A stretch of DNA of 64,000 bases. Origin: Bin127 sp965203505. Lineage in GTDB: Bacteria; Chloroflexota; Dehalococcoidia; Lucifugimonadales; Lucifugimonadaceae. The notes under the pieces are model-generated. The model did no database searches. It was not told where the DNA came from and worked only from the letters and a program-made list of their open reading frames with translations. Position numbers and translations under genes: made by a program. The stretch is taken from assembly GCA_965203505.1 (NCBI GenBank), contig OZ241880.1, positions 2,418,001 through 2,482,000 of the forward strand. Reading direction: 5' to 3'. How positions within the stretch are numbered: position 1 is the first letter of the stretch; each line of letters starts with the position of its first letter. This document shows, piece after piece, positions 35,016 to 45,099 of this stretch.

Positions 35016-35414
35016 ATGGCTACCGTCGCGCTGTCGGCTCTGCTGTTGCAGATCGTCGGTTTCGCCTGCACTTCAGACGATCCCCCGTTTGTAGTAACAG
35101 TTATGGCCGCCCAAGTTGGAGGAATTTTGATAGAAGAAGACGGCTGTCTTCGAACTACAGATTCATCCGGCACCGCAGGCAAGGCAATCGTCTGGCAGAA
35201 AGATGTGCTCACAATCGAACGGCAGGAGGACACGGTCAATATTTACCAAGGTGAAATCAGCGATGGCGAAGCTCCTATAGCCTCCTGGCGACTGGGAGAT
35301 TTGGTTATCGGTGGCGGCGGAATGATTGGTCCAGAAATCGCAGACGAACACGCCGGAGCAGGGTTCAGCGAGAGATGCGAAGGGCCGTACTCGTTGATAG
35401 GCTCGGTCCGGTGA
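35016..35414 (+). CDS. Small secreted protein, unknown
   Basis: A 132-residue protein with a short hydrophobic N-terminus (MATVALSALLLQIVGFAC) that could be a signal peptide or a weak lipobox, since the residue at -3 to Cys is Gly rather than Leu. The mature part is mostly beta-prone, acidic and glycine-containing (LVIGGGGMIGPE), with two further cysteines. No family is recognised. TTG 35007 is an alternative start three codons upstream. Confidence 0.55.
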   Translation: MATVALSALLLQIVGFACTSDDPPFVVTVMAAQVGGILIEEDGCLRTTDSSGTAGKAIVWQKDVLTIERQEDTVNIYQGEISDGEAPIASWRLGDLVIGGGGMIGPEIADEHAGAGFSERCEGPYSLIGSVR

Positions 35415-35576
35415 CTCGGCGGGTCGGCCGGATCTCTATGTTCCATACTCACCCAAGAGTCAGCGCGGTTGCGGATGTGCCACTCCCCATGGCATCGATG
35501 GCCGACGTCCCGTCGCGGCTCGCTATCGGTGCTTCAACGTGGTCGAAACATGTGCAATATCGGTGATACGACAATC

Positions 35577-36107
35577 ATGCCCGTCGCAATCCGGATCGCA
35601 ACGGAACACGACTTGGAGGCTTTGACTGCTACGCTCGAACCTGAGTTAAGCGCGTCACATATCGCACAGCGTTTCGAGGAAAGCAGAGCCGGAATTCGCA
35701 CCATGCTGGTAGCGATGAGAGACGGTTCGGCCATCGCCACCATCAGTATCGGAGGCGGACGATTTCAGCGGGAGGGTTCGCTGCGTCTCTTCGCGCTTAA
35801 TGTCGGCGCAGCATTCCGTCGCAAAGGTGTGGGCACAGCACTGGTAAAAACAGTCGAAGCCATCGCCGCTGAAGCCGGTTTGGGCGAGGTCAACCTAGAG
35901 GTGACGACCGACAACCAAAAGGCGCTCAGTTTGTACCACAAGTTGGGATACCGGATATGTGGCGATACTGTAATGGGCCACTGGCAAAACATGCGTGACG
36001 ATGGAACCAGCGAGACGATCGAGGCTCCGGTGTATGTGATGGTGAAGAAGTTGGGAGACGTCGTCAGTTCAGGATCATCGACACCGCCGGCACCTCGCGT
36101 TCGCTGA
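35577..36107 (+). CDS. GNAT family N-acetyltransferase (RimI-like)
   Basis: A 176-residue acetyltransferase. The acetyl-CoA-binding motif A is FRRKGVGTALV (R/Q-x-x-G-x-G/A), preceded by the beta4 strand LRLFALNVGAAF. The NQKALSLYHKLGYRI segment is the typical C-terminal GNAT motif B. ATG 35577 is chosen because the upstream frame lacks GNAT character. The last 44 bases overlap the convergent GNAT gene on the other strand. The substrate is unknown. Confidence 0.83.
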   Translation: MPVAIRIATEHDLEALTATLEPELSASHIAQRFEESRAGIRTMLVAMRDGSAIATISIGGGRFQREGSLRLFALNVGAAFRRKGVGTALVKTVEAIAAEAGLGEVNLEVTTDNQKALSLYHKLGYRICGDTVMGHWQNMRDDGTSETIEAPVYVMVKKLGDVVSSGSSTPPAPRVR

Positions 36108-37041
36108 TGGTGAAGGTGCCGTCAATGGGTCCGGTCCGGAACCCGAAATCCCCGAAAAGTGCTCGTTTCTCGATGTCTTCCGCGCATATCCGCGCAGCAA
36201 AACGAGTCGCGTTTCGCTCCCGACCCCACTCGATGGCGGCATCTATCAACAATTTGTAGGAATCGTTGAACCGTTTGTGGATGAAGCCGTCAACGTTACA
36301 TACGTTTTCGGTGTCGATCCACGCCGTGCCGACGCCGACAAGCCGCCCATCGCTCGTCTTCGCCGCGAACCACTCCGCATTGTCGCGTTTAACGAGGTAA
36401 TAGTACTTGCGGCACAAACCCATGCATGAGTTCTGTTCGGCATACCTGGTGGAAATCATCGGCGTTGGGAGGTTGCCGTCGAGAACTTGCCAGTCGTGCG
36501 GCGTGAGCAAAAGCGGGATCATGGGAACCCTGAGGGAGGCATCGCCCTTCACGATGTTGACAGGCGACGGCGTGCGGAAGTAATCGGCCAAATATTCTTC
36601 AGGCGAGTCTCCTGTCGTTATGTTGACGTAATCCGTGGAGTTCGCGATCTTGCGCCATCCTAAGCGTCGATAAATGCGCGCGGCGTCTGGGTTTTCGGTG
36701 CCTAGGAACACCGCCTTGCCGCCGTTTGAGGCGAATTCATCCAATGTTTGACGACAAAGTCGTCCCGCGATGCCCTGCCCTCTGTAATCCGGCCGTGTGG
36801 CGACTTCCCCGATGCCCGCGAATTCGGGGTTAGCGCGCGGAGTCATGATGCCGCATGTGCCTGCGAGAGTGTCGCCATCGTTTTCGGCAAGCACGACGTG
36901 GCGGTTGTGTTCGGCTTCTTCGCCTAAGAAGACGCCTATGGGGATGTCCGGGTCGTCAGGTCCGAAGATATCTTCCCAAAAGGCGAAGAGCTCTTTGGCC
37001 AGTGGCTCGGCGATGGGCGTCTCGTATCGCAGGGACTCCAT
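36064..37041 (-). CDS. Tandem-GNAT acetyltransferase
   Basis: A 325-residue protein. The first GNAT domain has IGEVATRPDYRGQGIAGRL (motif A, RxxGxA) and DAARIYRRLGWRK (motif B). The second half, from about residue 190, looks like a degenerate second GNAT fold (WFAAKTSDGRLVGVGTAWID, then IDAAIEWGRER) without a clear pyrophosphate loop. Its start ATG directly abuts the stop of the upstream amidase gene on the same strand, suggesting coupling. The substrate is unknown. Confidence 0.8.
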   Translation of the reverse strand: MESLRYETPIAEPLAKELFAFWEDIFGPDDPDIPIGVFLGEEAEHNRHVVLAENDGDTLAGTCGIMTPRANPEFAGIGEVATRPDYRGQGIAGRLCRQTLDEFASNGGKAVFLGTENPDAARIYRRLGWRKIANSTDYVNITTGDSPEEYLADYFRTPSPVNIVKGDASLRVPMIPLLLTPHDWQVLDGNLPTPMISTRYAEQNSCMGLCRKYYYLVKRDNAEWFAAKTSDGRLVGVGTAWIDTENVCNVDGFIHKRFNDSYKLLIDAAIEWGRERNATRFAARICAEDIEKRALFGDFGFRTGPIDGTFTISEREVPAVSMILN

Positions 37042-38466
37042 TCACGACACCATCGGTCTGATGTGAGCCCACGGTCGCGCTTTTTCGAACGCTGCTGATG
37101 CCGCCAGCACCGTCTCTTCATCTCCGGGCTTGCCGACGATGTGTAGTCCAACCGGCATGCCGTCAGAGTCGAAGCCGCATGGGACGCTCGCGGCGGTGAA
37201 GCCGATTGTGTTGATCGGATGCGTGTGCGGCAGGTAGCCCCACCACGGAATGCATGTCGCCGGTTCGCCGCCGATTTCTTCGGGGTATTTTTCGTGCTCA
37301 AAGGCCGTCGTAGCCATCGTGGGAGATAGAAGCAGGTCGAACTTGTCGAACTCGTCCCAGAACTGCTGGATCATGCGGTCTCGTTCGCCGAGCGCGCGTC
37401 CGTAGTCGACGACGCTCAACTTGCGTCCGTGCTCCAACCCGTAATTGACGTACCAAGTCAACTGATCCTCGGGCAGATGACCGTTCACGGCGATGGCGCT
37501 CGATGTTGACAGTACGTACCAGGTGTCAAACGGTGCATTCAGGGCGATGTCAGACTCGTCAACCGTGCATCCGAGTTCTTCGAACACCTTCGCGCCGGCT
37601 TCGGCGGCTACGGCTACATCGGGGTCTACGGCAGCATAACCCCAGCCGAGGCTCCATCCGAGTTTGAGGCCTTCGATATCTTGCTCGACCGCTGCGACGA
37701 AGTCTGGAACGGGATCACGCATTGAGCTCGGGTCGCGAGGATCGTAACCCGCCATAACTTGCAGCAGCAACGCAGAATCTGCGACGGTTCGCGACATCGG
37801 ACCTTGCTGACTGAAGAAATTGGCTGCTGGAGGCCCGTCGGTTCCGGTGTAGCTAGAGACGCGCCCTTGCGTCGGCTTGATGCCGTAGGTTCCGTTGAAA
37901 CTGGCGGGTATGCGGATCGAACCGCCTCCGTCACCACCTGTGGCCAGCGCGCAAAGACCCGCGGCTAGAGATGAACCTGCTCCTCCACTCGATCCCCCGG
38001 AAGTCCGCTCCGGATTCCAAGGGTTGCCGCATGGCGGGCCTAGCCGGTTATCGCTGGTTCCGAGATGGCCGAATTCCGGGGTGTTCGTCTTGCCGAGCAT
38101 AACCGCACCTGCGTCAAATATGTCGTCGACGTAAGCCGCGTTCGCATCAGGCACTCGATCTTTGTAGGCCAATGAACCTCCGGTTGTCCGGACGCCTTTC
38201 GTCATTTGAAGGTCTTTTATGGAGATGGGCAGACCGTGGAGTGGACCGAGGCTCTCGCCTTTTGCGGTTGCAGCATCTGCCTTCGCAGCCTGATCAAGCG
38301 CGATCTCGGGTGTCACTGTGATGAATGAATGCAGCTTGTCGTCTAATGATTCGATCCGAGAAAGGTACAACTCCGTAAGTTCTGTTGATGTAATCTCCTT
38401 GTCGGCGATCAACGCGCGGAGTTCGGTCGCGGGTGCGAAGGCGAGGTTTTCATCTAGATTTGGCAT
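37042..38466 (-). CDS. Amidase signature family enzyme, copy 1
   Basis: A 474-residue amidase. The Ser-cisSer-Lys triad is visible: Lys in GLPISIKDLQMTKG, then the Gly/Ser-rich signature ERTSGGSSGGAGSSLAAGL and GGDGGGSIRIPASFNG. The C-terminal INTIGFTAASVPCGF segment is typical of aryl-acyl/enantioselective amidases related to GatA. ATG 38466 aligns with the start of copy 2 (MP..D..L..ATEL). The tandem paralogue lies immediately upstream, 90 bases away. It probably hydrolyses small amides; GatA function is unlikely because no gatB/gatC is nearby. Confidence 0.88.
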   Translation of the reverse strand: MPNLDENLAFAPATELRALIADKEITSTELTELYLSRIESLDDKLHSFITVTPEIALDQAAKADAATAKGESLGPLHGLPISIKDLQMTKGVRTTGGSLAYKDRVPDANAAYVDDIFDAGAVMLGKTNTPEFGHLGTSDNRLGPPCGNPWNPERTSGGSSGGAGSSLAAGLCALATGGDGGGSIRIPASFNGTYGIKPTQGRVSSYTGTDGPPAANFFSQQGPMSRTVADSALLLQVMAGYDPRDPSSMRDPVPDFVAAVEQDIEGLKLGWSLGWGYAAVDPDVAVAAEAGAKVFEELGCTVDESDIALNAPFDTWYVLSTSSAIAVNGHLPEDQLTWYVNYGLEHGRKLSVVDYGRALGERDRMIQQFWDEFDKFDLLLSPTMATTAFEHEKYPEEIGGEPATCIPWWGYLPHTHPINTIGFTAASVPCGFDSDGMPVGLHIVGKPGDEETVLAASAAFEKARPWAHIRPMVS

Positions 38467-38556
38467 GTTTGGCTCTTTTTGGGTTCGCATCGACGGATGG
38501 TGCCGTCGATGCGGATTGCTCGTGGTTTAGGGAGTATCGTATCGTCTCGGCGAAGA

Positions 38557-39990
38557 TCACGACACCATTGGCCGGTGATGCGCCCAAGGTCGGGCCCGTT
38601 CGAACGCCGCTGATGCTGCCAACACCGTCTCTTCGTCGCCCGGTTTGCCGACGATTTGGAGGCCGATCGGCATCCCATCTGAATCGAAACCACATGGAAC
38701 GCTGGCGGCTGTGAAACCGATCGTGTTGATTGGATGGGTGTGGGGAAGGAACCCCCAGAATGGGACCGTTGTCGGTTCCTCGCCGCCGATCTCCTCTGGA
38801 TACTGTTCGTTTGGAAACGCGGTGACGGCCATGGTCGGAGAAAGCAGCAAGTCGAATTTGTCGAACTGGGCCCAGAACTGATCGATCATCCGATCTCGTT
38901 CCGCCAGGGCACGCGCGTAGTCAACGGCACTCAACTTCGATCCTCTTTCTAGCGACCAGCGGATATACCAACTGAGTTTGTCTTCGTGGTCCTCCAACAG
39001 ATGACCGTAGGCGGCGACTGCGTTCAGAGCGAAAAAGGTGATCCACGTTTCGAACGGTGAATTTAGGGCGAGATCGGATTCGTGGACCGTGCATCCCAGT
39101 TCTTCGAAAACTTGAGCACCAGTTTCGGCAGACTGAGCGACCTCCGCATCCACCGCGGCGTACCCAAATCCTAGACTCCAGCCAACCTTCAATCCGGAGA
39201 TGTCCCGTTCGAGGGCGGCCGTGAAGTCCGGTACGGGCGCTCGCATCGATCCGATATCCCGTGGATCGTATCCCGCCATCACCTGCAGCAACATTGCGGA
39301 ATCCGCGACGGTCCGAGAAATCGGCCCGTGTTGGCCCAAAAGATTGACCGTAGGTGGCGAGTCGACGCCGGGGTAGCTGGATACCCGACCCTGTGTCGGT
39401 TTTATGCCGTAGGTTCCGCAGAAACTCGCTGGAATTCGAATTGATCCTCCGCCATCCCCACCTGTCGCCACTGCGCAGAGACCAGCAGCAACGGCGGCCG
39501 CTGCCCCACCACTCGATCCGCCGGACGTGCGTTCGGGATTCCACGGGTTCCAGCAGGATTTGCCGAGCCTATTCTCGGTAGCGCCGAGGTGCCCGAACTC
39601 GGGAGAGTTAGTCTTCCCGAGTACGACCGCTCCCGCATCCAAGATGCGCTGAACGCTCGTTCCGTTGGCGTCGGGAACACGATCTTTGTACGCCAGCGAA
39701 CCGCCTGTGGTCCGAATGCCCTTCGTCATCTGAAGGTCTTTGAGCGATATGGGCAATCCGTGCAACGGTCCGAGATTTTCGCCGCGTGCGGTCGCCTCGT
39801 CTGCCTTCGCCGCTTGTTCAAGTGCGATCTCGGGCGTAACCGTCACATACGCGTTGAGTTTTGGATCGATTACTTCAATGCGATCCAGATACAGCTGGGT
39901 GAGTTCCGTAGACGAAACCTCTCCACAAGAGATCAGGTTCAACAGCTCCGTTGCAGGAGTAAAGACGAGTTTTGCGTCTGATTCTGGCAT
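38557..39990 (-). CDS. Amidase signature family enzyme, copy 2
   Basis: A 477-residue amidase clearly homologous along its full length to its tandem neighbour. It has the same catalytic segments (GLPISLKDLQMTKG, RTSGGSSGG, GGSIRIPASFCG). The central substrate-facing part differs (NAVAAYGHLLEDHED against SSAIAVNGHLPED), which suggests divergence of specificity after a local gene duplication. ATG 39990 aligns with copy 1; ATG 40008 is an alternative. A Uma2-family gene lies upstream on the same strand. Confidence 0.88.
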   Translation of the reverse strand: MPESDAKLVFTPATELLNLISCGEVSSTELTQLYLDRIEVIDPKLNAYVTVTPEIALEQAAKADEATARGENLGPLHGLPISLKDLQMTKGIRTTGGSLAYKDRVPDANGTSVQRILDAGAVVLGKTNSPEFGHLGATENRLGKSCWNPWNPERTSGGSSGGAAAAVAAGLCAVATGGDGGGSIRIPASFCGTYGIKPTQGRVSSYPGVDSPPTVNLLGQHGPISRTVADSAMLLQVMAGYDPRDIGSMRAPVPDFTAALERDISGLKVGWSLGFGYAAVDAEVAQSAETGAQVFEELGCTVHESDLALNSPFETWITFFALNAVAAYGHLLEDHEDKLSWYIRWSLERGSKLSAVDYARALAERDRMIDQFWAQFDKFDLLLSPTMAVTAFPNEQYPEEIGGEEPTTVPFWGFLPHTHPINTIGFTAASVPCGFDSDGMPIGLQIVGKPGDEETVLAASAAFERARPWAHHRPMVS

Positions 39991-40096
39991 CTTAGGTGCT
40001 GAGGGCACGTTTACCGGTCAATGGCGTGCGAGAATCTTGGCCCGCGACGGATGCGGTCATCGCTCTCTAGCCAACCTCCGCGCATCAAGCATGTTG

Positions 40097-40681
40097 TCAC
40101 TCTCTTATGACGCTATCAACTTCCACCCGGACATCCGGGAAAGAAACCGGAGCGATGCTTTCACCACGACCGACATACCTCACGCTAGAGTACTCACCAT
40201 CTGCAGGTTCGGTGTAGGCTTCAATGCGTTGGTCTTGCCGAGTGACGATCCAAACTTCTCGGATGCCGGCACGGGCGTATGCAGACAGCTTAACGTTGCG
40301 GTCATAGTCGACAGTGGTGTCAGAGACCTCGATGAGCAACTCCACATCGCCAGGGCTGGGATGTCCGCCTCGGTAGAAATCTTCGCGCCGCCGTAGCAAC
40401 ATGATGTCGGGCAAAGGTTCGCTGATGTCGTTGAGGCGAGTCGGACCTTGCACGCGCACGATGGCGCGTCCCTGCAGTAGTAGTGACAGAAGGTTGTTTA
40501 GGAGGTCCACGCTCGCGGCGTGCCAGGCTCCAATTGGGGGCATTGCGATGATGTCGCCGTCCAGCAGTTCAACGCGGTCGTTTTCGGCCAGGATGCCGAC
40601 GTCCGCCATGGCATAGTAATCGGCTACCGTGAAGCGGTAGCGGGGCGGGTTTGATGTTGGCGGAGCAGCGATAGTAGTCAT
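40097..40681 (-). CDS. Uma2 family (DUF820) endonuclease-like protein
   Basis: A 194-residue protein with the PD-(D/E)XK-like layout of the Uma2/DUF820 family: N-terminal YRFTVADYYAMADVGIL, DRVELLDGDIIAM, the LPDIMLLRRRED aspartate, and LLIEVSDTTVDYDRNVKLSAYARAGI, where E and the following residues would complete the metal site. Uma2 proteins occur in many copies in cyanobacteria and Chloroflexota; their biological role is poorly known. The start ATG is followed immediately by a Thr/Ala/Pro-rich tail. Confidence 0.82.
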   Translation of the reverse strand: MTTIAAPPTSNPPRYRFTVADYYAMADVGILAENDRVELLDGDIIAMPPIGAWHAASVDLLNNLLSLLLQGRAIVRVQGPTRLNDISEPLPDIMLLRRREDFYRGGHPSPGDVELLIEVSDTTVDYDRNVKLSAYARAGIREVWIVTRQDQRIEAYTEPADGEYSSVRYVGRGESIAPVSFPDVRVEVDSVIRE

Positions 40682-40744
40682 GGCAAATCTGTCCCTCTGG
40701 ACGAAATTCTACCTAGGACAGTTGGAGACATGGTTACTCAGCCC

Positions 40745-42493
40745 CTACCGTCCCACAGCATAGCTATCCCTGCGCGGATCGGCGCCGCCGGACAGTACGT
40801 CTGATTCGTGATCGACTGTGATCGCGGTCATCGCGCCTCCCGTTGGAGTCCAGTTGTCGAGCACATTGACGTCGTGCCCCAATGCGACGAGTTCCGCGGC
40901 TGTAGCAGCGTCGATGCGACCTTCGAGATCCAATCTTCCAGGGAAATAGGTATGTGGCCAGAAGGAGTTGGGGAAGTTCCACGTTGCGAAACGCGGCTCC
41001 TCGATCGCTTTCTGCGGGTTCATTCCGTGGACCGCAATGTTGAGGAACAATTGCACCATCGATGTGCACTGGGTATCGCCGCCAGGCGTCCCGAACGGCA
41101 TCAAAAGTTTTCCGTCCTTGAACGCGATCGCAGGATTTGGCGTCAGTCGCGGCCGTTTCCACGGTTGGAGGCTGGATGGGTGTTCTGGGTCGAGCCAAGT
41201 CTGGGAACCCCTCGACGACATCTGAATGCCGAGACCGGGAACGATCGGACTGGGAGCGAGTGGATCGCTGGGTGTTGCAGAGAAAGCGTTGCCCCACTGG
41301 TCGACCGCGCACACATAGCTCGTGTCCTGCATCCTTCCGCCCGCGGCACCTGCCATGGCGACGGCTGGTGCGCCGTTGCGTGACACGCCTTGATACGGCC
41401 ACGGATTGCCAGGCTCTGGCATCTCGGTAAACGCGTCCTGCATGTCTACGTCAGCACGCCTAGACCGGGTATAACCCTTCGACAACAGCCCTTTGATGGG
41501 CACGTCCACAAGATCAGGGTCTCCGTAGTACGCATGACGATCGGCGTAGGCGAGGTCTAGTGCCTGCGATACGAGGTGGATGTACTCGGTCGAGTTGTGA
41601 CCCATCGCGGCAAGATCGTCATCCTCTAGCATCTGCAATGTCTGAGCAACGACAGGACCTTGGCACCAAGCGTCGCAGGTGTAGACCGTGTACTCCCGGA
41701 ATTGTCCCGATACCGGAGGTTCGATCTTCACGGAGAATTCCGCCAAGTCATCCATCGTGATCCAACCGCCCTCGCTGTCGGAGAACGCGATCATCTCTTC
41801 CGCAATGTCACCTCGGTAGAACCGGTCGCGCGCCGCCCTTAACGCTGCTTCGCGGCCGAGATGCGAAGCACCTCGCTCCGCCTCGATCAACCGTCGGAAT
41901 GTGCGGGCCAGATCGGCCTGCACCAATATCTCCCCGACGCGTGGCGTGCGTCCTCTCGGCATGTAGATTCCCCGCGTCGACGGCCACATCGCCACTCCGC
42001 CCTCGTGATCATCTTCAGTGGTCTGCAATCCCTCACACAGATAGGCCGACACCGGAAAGCCGTTCGCCGCCAGCTCCATCGCTGGGGTGACCACCTGCTC
42101 AAAGGTCATCGTGCCGTACTTCTCGATCGCGGTGATCCACGCGTCGGGCGCAGCCGGTACCACAGTTCGCAACACACCGGTCGGAATCTGACCGCCATGG
42201 TGCTCGTTGAAATACTCGATATTCGCGGCGCGCGGCCAACGACCGAGTCCGCTGATCGTGATGACTTCGTCAGATGCAGCATCGTAGATCGCGATGGGCG
42301 CGACGCCGCCGAAGTTTGTCGCGCTAGGCAACGTCACATTGATGGCGATACCTGCCGCCACACCCGCGTCAATCGCGTTGCCACCTTCCTCGAAGATGCG
42401 ATAACCAGCGGCGGCGGCTAGATAGTGGCCTGCCGAGACCATGTGCGTCGTACCCATGATCGGCGGTCGATATGTTGCAAGTTCTTTGGGCAT
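40745..42493 (-). CDS. Gamma-glutamyltransferase family protein
   Basis: A 582-residue Ntn-hydrolase of the GGT family. The large-subunit part includes EEGGNAIDAGVAAGIAINVT and SGLGRWPRAA. The autocleavage/nucleophile region is MQDTSYVCAVDQWGNAFSAT, with Thr as expected nucleophile. The MPFGTPGGDTQCTSMVQLFLN segment is the glutamate-site motif. GGAGGA precedes ATG 42493 by six bases, so this start is preferred over 42538. There is no signal peptide, so it is probably cytoplasmic, as in many oligopeptide- or cephalosporin-acylase-like relatives. It diverges from the multicopper oxidase. Confidence 0.87.
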   Translation of the reverse strand: MPKELATYRPPIMGTTHMVSAGHYLAAAAGYRIFEEGGNAIDAGVAAGIAINVTLPSATNFGGVAPIAIYDAASDEVITISGLGRWPRAANIEYFNEHHGGQIPTGVLRTVVPAAPDAWITAIEKYGTMTFEQVVTPAMELAANGFPVSAYLCEGLQTTEDDHEGGVAMWPSTRGIYMPRGRTPRVGEILVQADLARTFRRLIEAERGASHLGREAALRAARDRFYRGDIAEEMIAFSDSEGGWITMDDLAEFSVKIEPPVSGQFREYTVYTCDAWCQGPVVAQTLQMLEDDDLAAMGHNSTEYIHLVSQALDLAYADRHAYYGDPDLVDVPIKGLLSKGYTRSRRADVDMQDAFTEMPEPGNPWPYQGVSRNGAPAVAMAGAAGGRMQDTSYVCAVDQWGNAFSATPSDPLAPSPIVPGLGIQMSSRGSQTWLDPEHPSSLQPWKRPRLTPNPAIAFKDGKLLMPFGTPGGDTQCTSMVQLFLNIAVHGMNPQKAIEEPRFATWNFPNSFWPHTYFPGRLDLEGRIDAATAAELVALGHDVNVLDNWTPTGGAMTAITVDHESDVLSGGADPRRDSYAVGR

Positions 42494-42591
42494 CCCATGT
42501 CCTCCACACGCTTTGCTAATTGTGATACTTCCGCTCATTGCGGCTACGGCGCGAATTATACGCCGCGCCCAGCGAGTTTAGGATGAGGTTT

Positions 42592-44021
42592 ATGCGGCTT
42601 CAGAAGTCAAACGTTACGCGCAACCTGAGCAGGCGCCGCAATATGGTGGGTGGTGTTGTCAGTGCGGTCTTGGCTACCGTTTTTCTCGCAGGTTGCGGCG
42701 AATCGGTCGAGAGGATCGCGGTTGACAAGCCAGCGCGGAGCCAACTGTCGATCCCACCCCTGCTCGATCCGACGATTTCGAATGGCGTTGCGCACTATCG
42801 ACTCAACATCGGTAAATCTCGCCACAACTACGGGCAACCGACGCTCACCGAGACTTACTCCTACAACGGCATGTCGGTGCTGGGACCCACACTTAGCCTG
42901 AAGACCGAGACTTCGGTCGCCCTGAACGTAACCAACGAGCTGGACGAATCGACCACAACGCACTGGCACGGAGCAGATGTCTCGGCTGAACAGGATGGCG
43001 GCCCCCACAACACGATCGAACCCGGCGCGACTTGGACTGCCAGATTTGATGTCATCCAACCTGCAGCCACCCTTTGGTATCATCCGCACCTTCATGGGAC
43101 AACCTCCGAACACATTTACCGTGGCGCCGCCGGCATGATCATCATCGACGACGAAAATCCTGCCGCCGATTCATTGCCGTTGATCTATGGCATTGACGAC
43201 ATTCCCGTCATCCTTCAGGATCGAGACTTCACCGACGATGGTGCCCTCGACTTCGCCGTTGACGCGGGAGGGAGGGGAAATCTGGACGGCACGCTCACCG
43301 TCAATGGAACAATCGACCCTTTCATCGACGTGCCGACTGGTTTGGTTAGGCTCAGACTGCTCAATGCGAGCCAAGCTCGGATATACGAACTAGCAACGAG
43401 TGGCACCGCCATGACCAAGATCGCCTCCGACGGCGGTTATCTTGCAACTCCAGTCGCAATCGATCAACTTGTGTTGGCACCCGGCGATCGGGCGGAGGTC
43501 ATCGTCGATATTGGCGATTCCCCCGCCGCACTGGTCGACCAAACGTTTGGTCGAGTACTTGAAATTCGACCTAACGGGACATTTTCAAGCTCCGGTCCGC
43601 TGCCTGACAAGCTGACGACCATAGAGCGGATCTCGGAATCAGAGATCGTGGTCGATCGGAGCTTCCACATAGAGAATGTGGCCGATGGTTGGGGCATCAA
43701 CGGCGTTCAGATGGACAAGACGCGTATCGATGAAACGATCCAGTTCGGCGACACCGAGCGCTGGACCATCACGGCTGAAACCGGCAAACATGTATTCCAC
43801 GTACACCAGACTCAGTTCCAGATACTGAGCATCAATGGCGTAGCCCCTCCCCCGAGGATTCCGGCTGGGAAGACTCGGTGTTCCTGGACCCTGGGCGCGA
43901 AATAGTCATTGCCGCTCGGTTCAACACCCACTCCGACAACGACACGCCTTACATGTACCATTGCCACATCCTCGATCATGAGGATCTCGGAATGATGGGA
44001 CAGTTTCTAGTTGTTGAGTAA
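42592..44021 (+). pseudogene. Multicopper oxidase lipoprotein, frameshifted near the C-terminus
   Basis: The first frame (to 43905) has a lipoprotein signal (VFLAGCGES), the type-3 copper motifs THWHGAD and LWYHPHLHG, and HVFHVHQTQF. The remaining copper motif YMYHCHILDHEDLGMM lies in another frame and ends at TAA 44019-44021. The two join if the frame moves by one base at the C-tract 43849-43853 (GVAPPP then EDSGWEDSVFLDPGREIV). All four copper-binding motifs are intact otherwise, so this may be a recent mutation, a sequencing indel in a homopolymer, or slippage. Start ATG 42592 has AGGA eight bases ahead. It resembles CueO/SpoIIIJ-free two- or three-domain laccases. Confidence 0.78.
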
Positions 44022-44248
44022 CTGGGGCGCGGCGCAGGTTCGACGATAACACCGAGTTCGGGATTTCAGAACGTCGCCCATACGTTGTCTTATGCCCGTG
44101 AGAGGCGTGCGTAGAGAACCGTTCGTTCTTGGAAAAACAGTTGCTCGCGTGAAGCACCGTCCTTCGCGGAATCCGAGATCGGAGATGCATCCATGATCTC
44201 GATATTCGAATCATTCTCGTAGAACCGTTCACAGCGTAAGATGCACTC

Positions 44249-45022
44249 GTGGTTAAAGCGCACACACAGAACGAACGAGACCTAGTTGCCGACGCTCTCG
44301 GTGATACGCCTGAAATCGTCATTCCGGCACACCTCTTGAGGCGTGGACTTGCTGATGCCTATGTGGCAGGTTCGATGCCAAAATTCGACGCTATGGTCGT
44401 CCAGTCGAACCCATGGCTAGAGGAGCCGTGGTGTTTTGGGAGCGACCCGACTAGCCTTTGGGAGTTGCTGAGCCAGTTCGCCCGTTGGGGCCAACAAGAT
44501 ATGTCGCCAAACGTGACTCCAAATCTGGCCGACCAGCTAACCTCGCTTATCCGGCAAGACACGAACGCCAGAGTCCGGCAGTATGGCGATGTGTATCACA
44601 CGCTGACCCGGCGAGTTGAGAGGTTTGAAGCACCAGAAGTTCGCCGGCTAGGCATACGCGATGTTGACCTCGTAACCGAGTTCCGAAAAGACCCACACAG
44701 ATTGGGGTTCAATACTTACGAAGATTTGCTGACCGACGGAGTGGCGGCCGGCGCAGTTGTGGATGGCGAGCTAGTGGCCCTTGCCCACACGAACGCGTTA
44801 ACCGCGAACTACGGCGATATCGGTGTGTATACCGATGAGGCTTGGCGAGGGATGGGCTTCGCAACCGCGTCCGCATCGATTGTGGCGCGCCGCATCCAAG
44901 ATCGAGGTCACACACCCGTTTGGAGCGCAGGCTAGGACAACGAAGCGTCGTTGCACATAGCCGCAAAACTCGGTTTCTCTGAGGTTTCGCGACGCGTCTA
45001 TCTCAACACATTCCGCACTTAA
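44249..45022 (+). pseudogene. GNAT acetyltransferase interrupted by one TAG
   Basis: From GTG 44249 the frame encodes an acetyltransferase of the FR47/GNAT type with motif A in DIGVYTDEAWRGMGFATAS. It stops at TAG 44933-44935 exactly where motif B should continue. The next codons in the same frame read DNEASLHIAAKLGFSEVSRR, an obvious GNAT motif B, to TAA 45020-45022. The expected residue at the TAG is probably Glu (one-base change from GAG). It is therefore either a young pseudogene or a gene read through; the former is simpler. Confidence 0.72.
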
Positions 45023-45099
45023 CATCCCCCTCAGACCAACGAATGGATGGTAAAAAGGAATACGCAGATCAACTATCTCGACCTACGGAAGGCGTGAGT

